Shown: in pieces, positions 6,614 through 13,718 of the stretch
How positions within the stretch are numbered: position 1 is the stretch's first letter
Layout of the letters: each line of letters opens with the position of its first letter
DNA from: JACCQS01 sp050999295
GTDB taxonomy: Bacteria; Actinomycetota; Actinomycetes; Mycobacteriales; Geodermatophilaceae
NCBI GenBank assembly: GCA_050999295.1
Contig: JBPCPI010000010.1
Coordinates: 1-14,807 of the forward strand
Length of the DNA stretch: 14,807 bases
Reading direction: 5' to 3'
The notes under the pieces: model-generated
Database searches by the model: none
What the model was told of the DNA's origin: nothing
What the model saw: only the letters and a program-made list of their open reading frames with translations
Made by a program: the position numbers and the translations under genes

Positions 6614-7117
6614 CTAGCCCAGCGGCGTCGGGGCGAACGTCCACCGGGTGGCTCGCGTACTGAAGTCGGGCTCGTTCTCGATGATGCCTATCACGACCTC
6701 CGGTGACACCGCGAACAGCGGGTTCGACTCCGGATCGGGAAACCCTTCGCCGTACTTGGCGACATAGGCAGCGGCCACCGTCTCTACCACGACCGCATCC
6801 TCGACGCGAGTGGCGTGCCCGGTCACGGTTACCGCCTCGTCGGCTCGCTCCGTGGCCACGGCACACCGACCCTCGGCCAGCAGATTACGAGCTTTGCGAG
6901 ACCTGGCGCCGCAGCTGAACCAGAGGGCGTCGTCCAGCCAGACTGCCCAGACCGCCGACAGATGCGCAGCGCCGAGTCGGTTAGTCGTGGCCACCCAGAA
7001 TCGCCGCGCCGCGACCAGGTGATCTACCGCCCATGACCACGGCAACAACCCCTCGCGATCACGGACCACGCCGTAGTCGGGCATCCACGGTCGATCGGTA
7101 CGGGTGGGCAGCCTCAT
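6614..7117 (-). CDS. Pyridoxamine 5'-phosphate oxidase-family (FMN/F420-binding split barrel) protein
   Basis: A 167-aa protein of the split beta-barrel flavin-binding family. The stretch RFWVATTNRLGAAHLSAVWAVWLDDALWFSCGARSRKARNLL (residues 39-80) has the typical order of first strands and the helix-capping RKARNL motif, followed by CAVATERADEAVTVTGHATRVED. The family binds FMN or F420 and includes oxidoreductases and haem-utilisation proteins; the substrate cannot be told from sequence. The ATG at 7117 is preceded by GGAG at a good distance and lies 12 bases after the ligD-like stop. The beta-lactamase-family frame begins two bases after its stop, so all are one transcription unit. Confidence 0.85.
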   Translation of the reverse strand: MRLPTRTDRPWMPDYGVVRDREGLLPWSWAVDHLVAARRFWVATTNRLGAAHLSAVWAVWLDDALWFSCGARSRKARNLLAEGRCAVATERADEAVTVTGHATRVEDAVVVETVAAAYVAKYGEGFPDPESNPLFAVSPEVVIGIIENEPDFSTRATRWTFAPTPLG

Positions 7118-7129
7118 CGCATCTCCGCC

Positions 7130-8116
7130 TCAGTCTGCTTCCGGAGCACGATCCGGCACGGGCGGCTCCTCCGCGCCATCGCGTTCGTCCCGCTCCGCCC
7201 ACTCCAACAGGGTCTCCAGGGAGTAGACCGCGTCGTCGATCCCGGCGTGCAGGTCTCCCAGCCGGCCGAACCGCTCAGGAACGGTGGCGATCGTGAAATC
7301 ACGCGGATGCACGGAGTCGATCTCGTCCCAGGTGATCGGGGTCGAGACGGTCGCTTCGGAATTGCCGCGTCCGGAGTACGCGGCGGCGATCGTGTGGTCG
7401 CGAGCATTCTGGTTGTAGTCGACGAAGAGCATCGCCGGGTCCCGGTCCTTGCGCCACCATGTCGTCGTCACGTCGTCGGGAGCGCGGCGCTCCACCTCAC
7501 GGGCAAAAGCGAGAGCCGCCCGCCGTACGTCGGAGAAGCCCCAGCGCGGCTCGATCCGTACATAGATGTGCATCCCCTTGCCGCCGGATGTCTTCGGCCA
7601 GCCCACCGCGCCGAGTTCGTCGAGCACCTCATGAGCAACGTGGGCCACCCGCTGCACCCGCTCGAAGTCGCACAACGGCATGGGGTCCAGGTCGATCCGC
7701 CACTCGTCCGGTTTCTCGGTGTCCGCGCGACGGGAGTTCCACGGGTGAAACTCCACTGTGGACATCTGGACCGCCCAGATCACGCTGGCCAGTTCGGTGA
7801 CGCACAGTTCGTTGGCGTGCCGCCCGTACCGGGGGAAGTTCACCCGTACGGTCTCGAGCCACGGTGGCGCGCCGTGCGGGACCCGTTTCTGGTGCACCTT
7901 CTCCCCGGAGACTCCCTCGGGGAAACGGTGCATCATGCACGGCCGTTCGCGCAGCGCTCGCACGATGCCGTCGCCCACGCTCAGGTAGTAGTAGGCCAGG
8001 TCCAGCTTCGTCTCGCCACGGGCTGGGAAATAGACCCGGTCCGGGTTGGAGATGCGAACCGTCCGGTGACCGACCTCCAGCTCAACGGCGGGACTCTTGC
8101 CCTTGCTGGTGGCCAC
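7130..8116 (-). CDS. LigD-type polymerase/primase domain protein (non-homologous end joining)
   Basis: A stand-alone PolDom, the archaeo-eukaryotic-primase fold polymerase found in bacterial LigD. It fills gaps with preference for ribonucleotides during Ku-dependent end joining. The product is 328 aa and has neither an ATP-ligase nor a nuclease domain. Visible motifs: the N-terminal RISNPDRVYFPARGETKLDL (residues 21-40), the catalytic DLD (Asp142, Asp144) in RIDLDP, the nucleotide-binding SGGKGMH (177-183), and LFVDYNQNARDHT, whose Asp233 is probably the third metal ligand. I chose the GTG at 8116; the frame is open far upstream, but that stretch overlaps the EAL remnant. No ku or ligase gene is in the window. 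Confidence 0.93.
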   Translation of the reverse strand: MATSKGKSPAVELEVGHRTVRISNPDRVYFPARGETKLDLAYYYLSVGDGIVRALRERPCMMHRFPEGVSGEKVHQKRVPHGAPPWLETVRVNFPRYGRHANELCVTELASVIWAVQMSTVEFHPWNSRRADTEKPDEWRIDLDPMPLCDFERVQRVAHVAHEVLDELGAVGWPKTSGGKGMHIYVRIEPRWGFSDVRRAALAFAREVERRAPDDVTTTWWRKDRDPAMLFVDYNQNARDHTIAAAYSGRGNSEATVSTPITWDEIDSVHPRDFTIATVPERFGRLGDLHAGIDDAVYSLETLLEWAERDERDGAEEPPVPDRAPEAD

Positions 8117-8142
8117 GGCCCTGACGGTATCGACAGGTGGCG

Positions 8143-8838
8143 CTAGAGCAGGTCCAGCTGCGTCCATGGCGCGCCCGCGCCGCCCTGATTGCGGAGCAAG
8201 GAGTCGATTTCTTCGGCCGCCATCGGGCGGCCGAACAGGTAGCCCTGCGCGTCGTCGCAGCCATGCTGACGCAGGAAGGGCAACTGATCGGCTGTTTCGA
8301 CTCCTTCGGCAATGGTCTGCAGCCCCAGGCTGTGTGCCATTGCGATGGCGGCAGCAACCATTGGTGCCGGTCTTCCGCCAGCCAGCACGTCTGTGAACGA
8401 CTTGTCGATCTTGATCTGGTCGATTGGGAGCGAGTGCAGGCGACCGAGCGAGGAGTAGCCGGATCCGAAGTCGTCGAGTGCGAGACGGATACCGGAGGCG
8501 GGTAGCTTTTCGAGGGCGTCCAGAGGCCGTCCGCGTTCGTCGAGGATCCCCTCGGTGATCTCCAGATGTAACCGATCGTGCGGTAGTCCGGCTTCGGACG
8601 CGGGACCCGATCAGTTCGCTTGCGCTGCTGCCCAGCATTCGACAAAAGACCGGTTGACGTGCACCACAACTCCGGCCATGTTCGCCCAAGCGATACCGAT
8701 CGGCGAATTGTCGAATGCCTGCTGCAGGTCCTCCTGGGGGCGGGGTAGCTCCCCACCTCGCCACGTCATCGTGTCACGAGGCTGGTCGTCGACGAGATCG
8801 TCGCCGAATGCGAGATGCGCTGCGGTGCCCTCGGTCAT
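8143..8838 (-). pseudogene. Decayed PAS-EAL (c-di-GMP phosphodiesterase-type) gene with the middle deleted
   Basis: The 5' part (ATG at 8838, with GGGGAGG just upstream) encodes 75 aa including the beginning of a PAS domain, LQQAFDNSPIGIAWANMAGV. The frame stops at TGA 8613-8611. In the same frame immediately after the stop, the second half of an EAL domain follows: HDRLHLEITEG, ALDDFGSGYSSLGRL, IDQIKIDKSF, LQTIAEGVET and QGYLFGRPM, ending at 8143. The rest of PAS, any GGDEF domain and the first half of EAL, including the EAL motif itself, are absent. An internal deletion plus a stop is the simplest explanation; the product cannot be an active phosphodiesterase. The gene lies 26 bases upstream of the LigD-like gene. 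Confidence 0.85.
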
Positions 8839-8880
8839 GCCGCCTCCCCGAAACGAAGAACCAGCCCGCCGGGGAGCTTG

Positions 8881-8895
8881 GTTTACCGGGTAAAC
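8881..8895. promoter_or_regulatory. Perfect palindrome in the divergent region before the dehydrogenase gene
   Basis: GTTTACC-G-GGTAAAC is a perfect 7-bp inverted repeat with a one-base centre. It lies 43 bases upstream of the start of the PAS/EAL remnant (minus strand) and 120 bases upstream of the UDP-glucose dehydrogenase (plus strand). An adjoining AGTCT-N5-AGACT repeat follows at 8897-8911. It has the look of an operator, but no clear -35/-10 set is visible on either strand. Confidence 0.4.
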
Positions 8896-9015
8896 AGTCT
8901 TCAGTAGACTAATCTGTCTCGCTAGCCATCTTGCCACGACGTCAGCGCGTTGCCGGGATACCGTCGCGACGGCTGGAGCGCTACTACAAGATGATGCCGA
9001 CCAGTCACCGGCGGA

Positions 9016-10353
9016 ATGGACGAGGCATTGGCTGAATCGTTGCGCGTCAGTGTCATCGGCACGGGCTACCTCGGGACGACCCATGCCGCCGGGATGGCCG
9101 AGATGGGACACGACGTCATCGGGTTGGACGTGGATCCCGACAAGGTGGCTCAGCTGTCCAGGGGGCAGATCCCGTTCTTCGAGCCGGGCTTGGCGGCGGT
9201 CCTGGCGCGCGGCCTGGCCAGCGGCCGGCTCCGCTTCACCACGTCGTACGCCGAGGTGGCGGCAGGCGCCGACGTCCACTTCATCTGCGTGGGAACGCCG
9301 CAACAGGCCGACAGCGAGTCCGCCGACATGCGCTTCGTCGATGCCGCGGTCGGCTCCCTGGCTGCGGAACTGACCGCCCCCTGCCTGGTGGTCGGGAAGT
9401 CCACGGTCCCGGCCGGTACCGCAGCCAGGTTGGCCGCCCTGCTGCAGAAGTCCGCCCCGGCGGGAGCGGCCGCCGACCTCGCGTGGAACCCGGAGTTCCT
9501 CCGCGAGGGGCACGCAGTGCAGGACACCCTGCGCCCAGACCGGCTGGTCTTCGGAGTGACCAACCAGAACGCGGACCGGCAACTGCGCGAGGTATACGCG
9601 ACGGTCATCGAGGCGGGCTGCCCGGTCATCAGCACGGACCTCGCCACCGCTGAGTTGGTGAAGGTCGCCGCCAACTCCTTCCTGGCCACCAAGATCTCCT
9701 TCATCAACGCCATGGCCGAGGTCTGCGAGGTCACCGGTGCGGACGTAGCGACCCTGGCCGAAGCGCTGGGCCATGACGACCGGATCGGCCCGCGGTTCCT
9801 GAAGTCCGGCCTGGGGTTCGGCGGGGGTTGCCTGCCCAAAGACATCCGGGCCTTCATCGCCCGGGCGCAGGAACTCGGTGTCGAGCCGGCGGTGTCCTTC
9901 CTCCGCGAGGTCGACGCGATCAACCTTCGCCGCCGCGCGCGGATGATCGATCTGGCGGTGGCCGAACTCGACGGGTACGTCGACGGCAAGCGGATCGGGG
10001 TCTGGGGTGCGGCGTTCAAGCCCGACTCCGACGACGTACGGGACTCCCCGGCCCTGGATGTCGCCAGCGGACTGCAGTCCAGGGGGGCGGATGTGGGCGT
10101 GTACGACCCGAAGGCGATGGACAACGCCGGCAAGAAGTATCCGGAACTCGACTACTGCCGCTCAGCCATCGAAGCGGCCCGCGGCGCCGATCTGATCCTG
10201 CACCTGACCGAGTGGGAGGAATTCCGGAAGCTGGATCCGATGACCCTCGACGGCATCACGGCGGCGAAGCGAATCCTGGACGGACGTAGTGCGCTGGATC
10301 CGGCGGTCTGGCGGGCGGCAGGGTGGACCTACCGTGCCCTGGGCCGTCCCTGA
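9016..10353 (+). CDS. UDP-glucose 6-dehydrogenase
   Basis: Oxidises UDP-glucose to UDP-glucuronate with two NAD+, a cytoplasmic step feeding capsule, exopolysaccharide and UDP-xylose synthesis. The 445-aa length is normal. Evidence: the Rossmann motif GTGYLG at 15-20; FICVGTPQ near 89-96; the conserved Lys216 and Asn220 in ELVKVAANSFLATKISFINAMAE; catalytic Cys272 in GFGGGCLPKD; and the C-terminal UDP-binding domain (GAAFKPDSDDVRDSPALDV). The ATG at 9016 has only a modest GGCGG in front; the conserved part starts at residue 10, so a few residues of uncertainty remain. It belongs functionally with the sugar transferase and LCP genes that follow. Nucleotide-sugar dehydrogenases acting on GDP-mannose or UDP-ManNAc are related, but the motif set fits UDP-glucose best. 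Confidence 0.93.
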   Translation: MDEALAESLRVSVIGTGYLGTTHAAGMAEMGHDVIGLDVDPDKVAQLSRGQIPFFEPGLAAVLARGLASGRLRFTTSYAEVAAGADVHFICVGTPQQADSESADMRFVDAAVGSLAAELTAPCLVVGKSTVPAGTAARLAALLQKSAPAGAAADLAWNPEFLREGHAVQDTLRPDRLVFGVTNQNADRQLREVYATVIEAGCPVISTDLATAELVKVAANSFLATKISFINAMAEVCEVTGADVATLAEALGHDDRIGPRFLKSGLGFGGGCLPKDIRAFIARAQELGVEPAVSFLREVDAINLRRRARMIDLAVAELDGYVDGKRIGVWGAAFKPDSDDVRDSPALDVASGLQSRGADVGVYDPKAMDNAGKKYPELDYCRSAIEAARGADLILHLTEWEEFRKLDPMTLDGITAAKRILDGRSALDPAVWRAAGWTYRALGRP

Positions 10354-10355
10354 AA

Positions 10356-10376
10356 CTTGAGCGGTGTCTGCTCGAG
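10356..10376. terminator. Short hairpin between convergent genes
   Basis: CTTGAGC (10356-10362) and GCTCGAG (10370-10376) form a 7-bp stem with one wobble pair and a 7-base loop. It occupies the 25-base gap between the two convergent stop codons (10353 and 10379). It may act as a weak bidirectional terminator; no T-run is present. Confidence 0.4.
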
Positions 10377-10378
10377 CC

Positions 10379-11830
10379 TCAGTAGTTCCCGCCGCCACGA
10401 GCGACGGTCAGCACGGTGCGGAACAAGATGGTCAGGTCCAGGGATAGTGACCAGTTCTCGACGTAGTCGAGGTCCAGGCGGACCGCGTCCTCCCAGTTGA
10501 GCCGCTCACCGATCTGCCAGAGCCCGGTCATGCCCGGTTTCACCAGCAGCCGGCGGCGTACGTCACCCTGGAAGTCGGTGTCGCGCACCGCCAGCGGCCG
10601 TGGCCCGACCAGAGACATCTGGCCTCTCAGCACGTTCAGCAACTGCGGCAACTCGTCGATCGCGGTACGCCGGAGAATCGCGCCGATCCGGGTGACCCGT
10701 GGGTCGGTCTTGAGCTTGAACAGCAGCCCGTCGGCGTCATTGGCCACCTGCAGTTCGGCCAGGCGCTGGTCGGCATCGGTGTACATGCTGCGGAACTTGT
10801 AGACCTGGAACCGCTGTCCGTTCATCCCGATCCGGTACTGCCGGAAGAACGCAGGACCCCGGTCGCTCATCCGGATCAACACGGTCACAACCAGGAAAAG
10901 GGGTGCCAGCAGCACGAGTCCCAGAGCCGCCCCGATCCGGTCGATCGTCGCCTTGACCCAGCGCTTGGCGCCGGTGAACTCCGGCTCGTCGACGTGCAGC
11001 AGGGTGACTCCGCCGACCGGGCGCATACTCAGCCGCGGAATGGCCACCCCGCTCAGCGACGGTGTCACGCACAGGTCGATGCCGCGGCCTTCCAGGCTCC
11101 AGGCGATCGAACGAAGTGCGCGCGCGTCGATGTGCGGTCCGGACGTGATGACGACGGTGTCGACCTCCGCGCGACTCGCCGCTTCGGCGACGTCTTCGAT
11201 CCCGCCGACCCGGTCCACCGACAGCCACTCGGAGTTGTCGTCGCTCGGGGTAGGAGTGCAGGCCGCTACAGCCCGTAGTCCGGCCTGCGGGTGCGTGAGC
11301 AACGCGGTCACCATCTCGTCGACCGACTCCGGCGATCCCACGATCAGGGCGCGGTTGCTGAGCTGCCCCTGGTGCCGCTGGCGCACGAGCCAGTGCCGGG
11401 CCAGGTTTCGGCCCATCAGCAGCAGGATGAGCCCTAGGACGAACGAGGCGGTGGTGAACCCACGGGCGATGTTGAACTGGAAGGCATAGGCGACGATCGC
11501 GACCAGCCCGAAGGTGCGGGCGGTGCCGGCCAGGATACGCTTGTACTCACCCGGACCGGTGCCGAAATACCTGCTCTCGTACGCACCGGAGGCCGCATTG
11601 ATGAGCAGCCAGCTGACCAACAGTCCAGCCGAGATCCAGCCGTACCGGAACACCAGGTTGTCGGCGATCCTGCCGTCGAAGCGGCCGAGGTAGGCGATCA
11701 CCTCCGCCAGCACGATCAGCCCGGCGTCCAGCGCAACCAGCGTGGCAATGTGACTGCGCCGCCACTCGTTGCGCGGCACGATCTCAGTCCTGAGCTCGGT
11801 GCGGGCTGCAAGGCTTGGTCCGGCGACCAA
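10379..11830 (-). CDS. Exopolysaccharide polyprenyl glycosylphosphotransferase (WbaP/CpsE-type)
   Basis: Transfers a sugar 1-phosphate from a UDP-sugar to undecaprenyl phosphate, the first step of a lipid-linked envelope glycan. About 483 aa. Order: a cluster of four or five membrane helices beginning HIATLVALDAGLIVLAEVIAYLG; a CoA-binding-like Rossmann domain (NRALIVGSPESV onwards); another helix in ALGLVLLAPLFLVVTVLI; then the bacterial sugar transferase domain with FRQYRIGMNGQRFQVYKFRSM, RRTAIDELPQLLNVL, MSLVGPRPL and KPGMTGLWQI. The start is uncertain: TTG 11830 (GGGGA upstream) is chosen, GTG 11779 (AGGA at 8 bases, just before the first helix) is a good alternative, and the frame is open to TTG 11905. 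Confidence 0.92.
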   Translation of the reverse strand: MVAGPSLAARTELRTEIVPRNEWRRSHIATLVALDAGLIVLAEVIAYLGRFDGRIADNLVFRYGWISAGLLVSWLLINAASGAYESRYFGTGPGEYKRILAGTARTFGLVAIVAYAFQFNIARGFTTASFVLGLILLLMGRNLARHWLVRQRHQGQLSNRALIVGSPESVDEMVTALLTHPQAGLRAVAACTPTPSDDNSEWLSVDRVGGIEDVAEAASRAEVDTVVITSGPHIDARALRSIAWSLEGRGIDLCVTPSLSGVAIPRLSMRPVGGVTLLHVDEPEFTGAKRWVKATIDRIGAALGLVLLAPLFLVVTVLIRMSDRGPAFFRQYRIGMNGQRFQVYKFRSMYTDADQRLAELQVANDADGLLFKLKTDPRVTRIGAILRRTAIDELPQLLNVLRGQMSLVGPRPLAVRDTDFQGDVRRRLLVKPGMTGLWQIGERLNWEDAVRLDLDYVENWSLSLDLTILFRTVLTVARGGGNY

Positions 11831-12214
11831 AGTATCCCCGATTCTTTGACTAGTTCTCTGTCGTGCGAAGGAAACGCCGTTCGCGGGAGGGTAGCGGCTA
11901 CGCAATCCGTAGCAACACCCGGTTCGGCTGTCATCTATGATTACTTAGTGTGACCTTCCGGTCAAGGGTTTACTTAGTGTGATCTTCCGATCAAGCATTT
12001 ATGACCCCACCGGACCCGGCTGCTCGGGTGCGGGTCGAGCGATACCTCGGCCGGGTTAGACTTCGGCGGAGCGGGCGATCTGCGACGGGGCGATCAACTG
12101 ACCGTTCGGCGGACAGGAATGAGCCGAGAGGTTTCGAGTGCGGTACATGGGTTTCCACGACAGGCTGTGCGCCGTACCGACGCATAGCTTGCTGGCGGTG
12201 CGAGGATCGGCAAC
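11831..12214. other. Intergenic region between the divergent transferase and LCP genes
   Basis: About 380 bases separate the two starts. Apart from the tandem repeats at 11941-11998 and the possible N-terminal extension of the transferase to 11905, I see no supported gene. The stretch 12001-12214 has open frames on both strands, but none with a recognisable product. A GAGGA about 8 bases before 12215 serves as the LCP ribosome binding site. No clear LCP promoter could be identified. Confidence 0.5.
11941..11998. repeat. Two tandem 29-bp repeats with covarying palindromes, likely operators
   Basis: Unit 1 (11941-11969) and unit 2 (11970-11998) match at 25 of 29 bases and abut exactly. Each starts TTACTTAGTG and contains a 5-bp inverted repeat: TGACC-TTCC-GGTCA in unit 1, TGATC-TTCC-GATCA in unit 2. 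Two of the four differences are a paired C-to-T and G-to-A change that keep the palindrome intact. Read on the minus strand, unit 1 supplies TTGACC, a possible -35 (11965-11960), with TAATCA 16 bases on as a weak -10, so the pair sits on the probable promoter of the sugar transferase gene. Confidence 0.65.
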
Positions 12215-13366
12215 GTGAGCCGGCACGGCGCCCCGGAACCGCCGAGTGACCTCGATGACGACCCGACCTTCGACTCCGATGATCAATCGAACCTCTACGA
12301 CGACGAGTCGGACAGCACCGAAACGTCCTCCTCAAAGCGGCGCAAACGCGGTAAGCGGGATCGACCCCCGCGCAGCCGGTGGCAGAAGGCCCTCATCGTC
12401 GTACTTGTCTCCGGCCTCGTGCTGGGGCTCGCCGCGGTCGGGCTGTTCTTCTTCTTCACCGAGCGCTACCTGGGCAACATCGACCGGATCGCCAATCCGT
12501 TCCAGGAGCTGAACGACAGCGACCGACCCGAGCCGGCGACGCCAAAGAGCGGAGAGCCGCCGCTGACGTTCCTCCTGGTGGGGTCGGACTCCCGTGACCC
12601 GTCCGGAGAGGGCCCGCCCGGAGATCGCGCCGACGTGATCATGATCATGCGCATCACCGGCGAGCGCGACAAGGTCCAGTTCATCTCGATCCCGCGGGAC
12701 TCCTGGGTGCCGATTCCCGGTAACGGAGTGAACAAGATCAATGCGGCGTACGCGTTCGGCGGGCCGAGTCTGCTGATCCAGACGGTCGAGAATCTCACCG
12801 CCGTACGGATCGACCACTTCGCCGCGGTCGATTTCTCGGGGTTCAAGGAGATCACCGATGCTCTCGGCGGCGTCACCGTACGAGTCGCCGAGGAGACCAG
12901 CCAGGGCGGGGTCACCTTCGAGAAGGGGCTCAACCACCTCAATGGCGAGGAGGCGCTGATCTACGTACGCCAGCGCAAAGGCCTGCCCGGCGGCGACCTC
13001 GATCGCGTCCAGCGTCAGCAGAACTACCTGCGCGCGGTCATGAATACGGTGTTCCAGCAGAACATGCTCACCGACCTCGGGAAGACCGACGCGCTGCTGG
13101 TCGCCCTGACCGCCGCGATCAGTGTCGACGAGACGTTCAGCACCGCGAACATGCTCGGACTGGCGCTCTCGCTGGGCGGACTCACCCAGCAGAGTCTCAC
13201 TTTTCTCACCGTGCCCGTGGCCGGGCTGGGTCGTGAGGGCGCGGCCAGCGTCGTCTACATCGACACGGGACAGGCGGCCCCGATGTGGGGCTATCTGCAG
13301 GAAGACAAGTTGGCTGAACACGTGAGCGAGTTCGGGGACGATCTGTTGCCCGAGGTACCCTACTGA
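12215..13366 (+). CDS. LytR-CpsA-Psr (LCP) family cell-wall glycopolymer ligase
   Basis: LCP enzymes transfer lipid-linked glycopolymers (arabinogalactan, teichoic acid or capsule types) onto peptidoglycan outside the membrane. The product is 383 aa. Residues 1-55 are a cytoplasmic, Asp/Ser-rich then Lys/Arg-rich tail; one membrane helix follows (ALIVVLVSGLVLGLAAVGLFFFF, about 59-81), then the extracytoplasmic LCP domain. Domain hallmarks are LLVGSDSRD, GDRADVIMIMRI, ISIPRDSWVPIPG, NKINAAYAFGGP, HFAAVDFSGFKEITDALGGV, LNGEEALIYVRQR and DLDRVQRQQNYLRAV, which include the Asp and Arg residues that bind the phosphate and Mg2+. The start is a GTG with GAGGA upstream. Its location beside UGD and a polyprenyl sugar transferase supports a role in attaching the locus's polymer. 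Confidence 0.95.
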   Translation: MSRHGAPEPPSDLDDDPTFDSDDQSNLYDDESDSTETSSSKRRKRGKRDRPPRSRWQKALIVVLVSGLVLGLAAVGLFFFFTERYLGNIDRIANPFQELNDSDRPEPATPKSGEPPLTFLLVGSDSRDPSGEGPPGDRADVIMIMRITGERDKVQFISIPRDSWVPIPGNGVNKINAAYAFGGPSLLIQTVENLTAVRIDHFAAVDFSGFKEITDALGGVTVRVAEETSQGGVTFEKGLNHLNGEEALIYVRQRKGLPGGDLDRVQRQQNYLRAVMNTVFQQNMLTDLGKTDALLVALTAAISVDETFSTANMLGLALSLGGLTQQSLTFLTVPVAGLGREGAASVVYIDTGQAAPMWGYLQEDKLAEHVSEFGDDLLPEVPY

Positions 13367-13404
13367 CCTTCGACGAGCCGGACTGAGACTCGGAGGCTTC
13401 AGCT

Positions 13405-13718
13405 GTGGCAGCTCCACGAGCAGTCGTGACCGGATCTGCCGGCTTCGTCGGTTCTACCTGTGCACGCGGTTACTGGACAACGGCTATCAGGCTGTCGGTC
13501 CGCGACCTGGCCGGCTCCCAGTCACGTACGTCCGGCGCCCGGTCGACGATCCGTCCGTACGCCAGCCCGACTTCTCTCTGGCCCGTAGCGAACTGGGCTG
13601 GGAGCCGAAGGTTCCGCTCGAGACGGGTCTGCGGCTGACGATCGAAGGGTTCCGGTCGCATCCCGAGCTGATCCACCCGGCCGTGGTTCCGGCTGAGGAG
13701 TTGGTCAACCGGGCTTGA
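13405..13718 (+). pseudogene. Remnant of a UDP-glucuronate decarboxylase-like SDR gene (middle lost, frameshifted)
   Basis: A GTG at 13405 with GGAGG 8 bases upstream begins AAPRAVVTGSAGFVGS, the Rossmann start of extended short-chain dehydrogenases. The frame is then lost by one base near 13455: TTCTACCTG where TTCTCACCTG would restore GSHLCTRLLDNGYQAVG. The new frame stays open to TGA 13716-13718. It passes straight into the family's C-terminus: RRPVDDPSVRQPDFSLARSE, then LGWEPKVPLETGLRLTIEGF. That C-terminus is typical of UDP-xylose synthase. About 200 or more central residues, including the catalytic YxxxK, are missing. The remaining ~104 codons cannot make an active enzyme. It follows the LCP gene by 38 bases and its end overlaps the convergent phosphatase gene. 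Confidence 0.85.

Noticed and set aside
8839..9774. Minus-strand frame running opposite the first half of the UDP-glucose dehydrogenase gene into the PAS stub
   Set aside because: The plus strand carries a complete dehydrogenase with catalytic motifs; the PAS stub has its own start with a good ribosome binding site at 8838.
12274..12290. TCCGATGATCAA inside the LCP gene, resembling one end of the 72-bp repeats
   Set aside because: It encodes part of the Asp/Ser-rich tail and has no matching opposite arm within about 100 bases, so it is probably chance.
12332..13417. Minus-strand frame of 361 codons opposite the LCP gene
   Set aside because: Composition and position match a shadow of the LCP coding frame; no recognisable domain.
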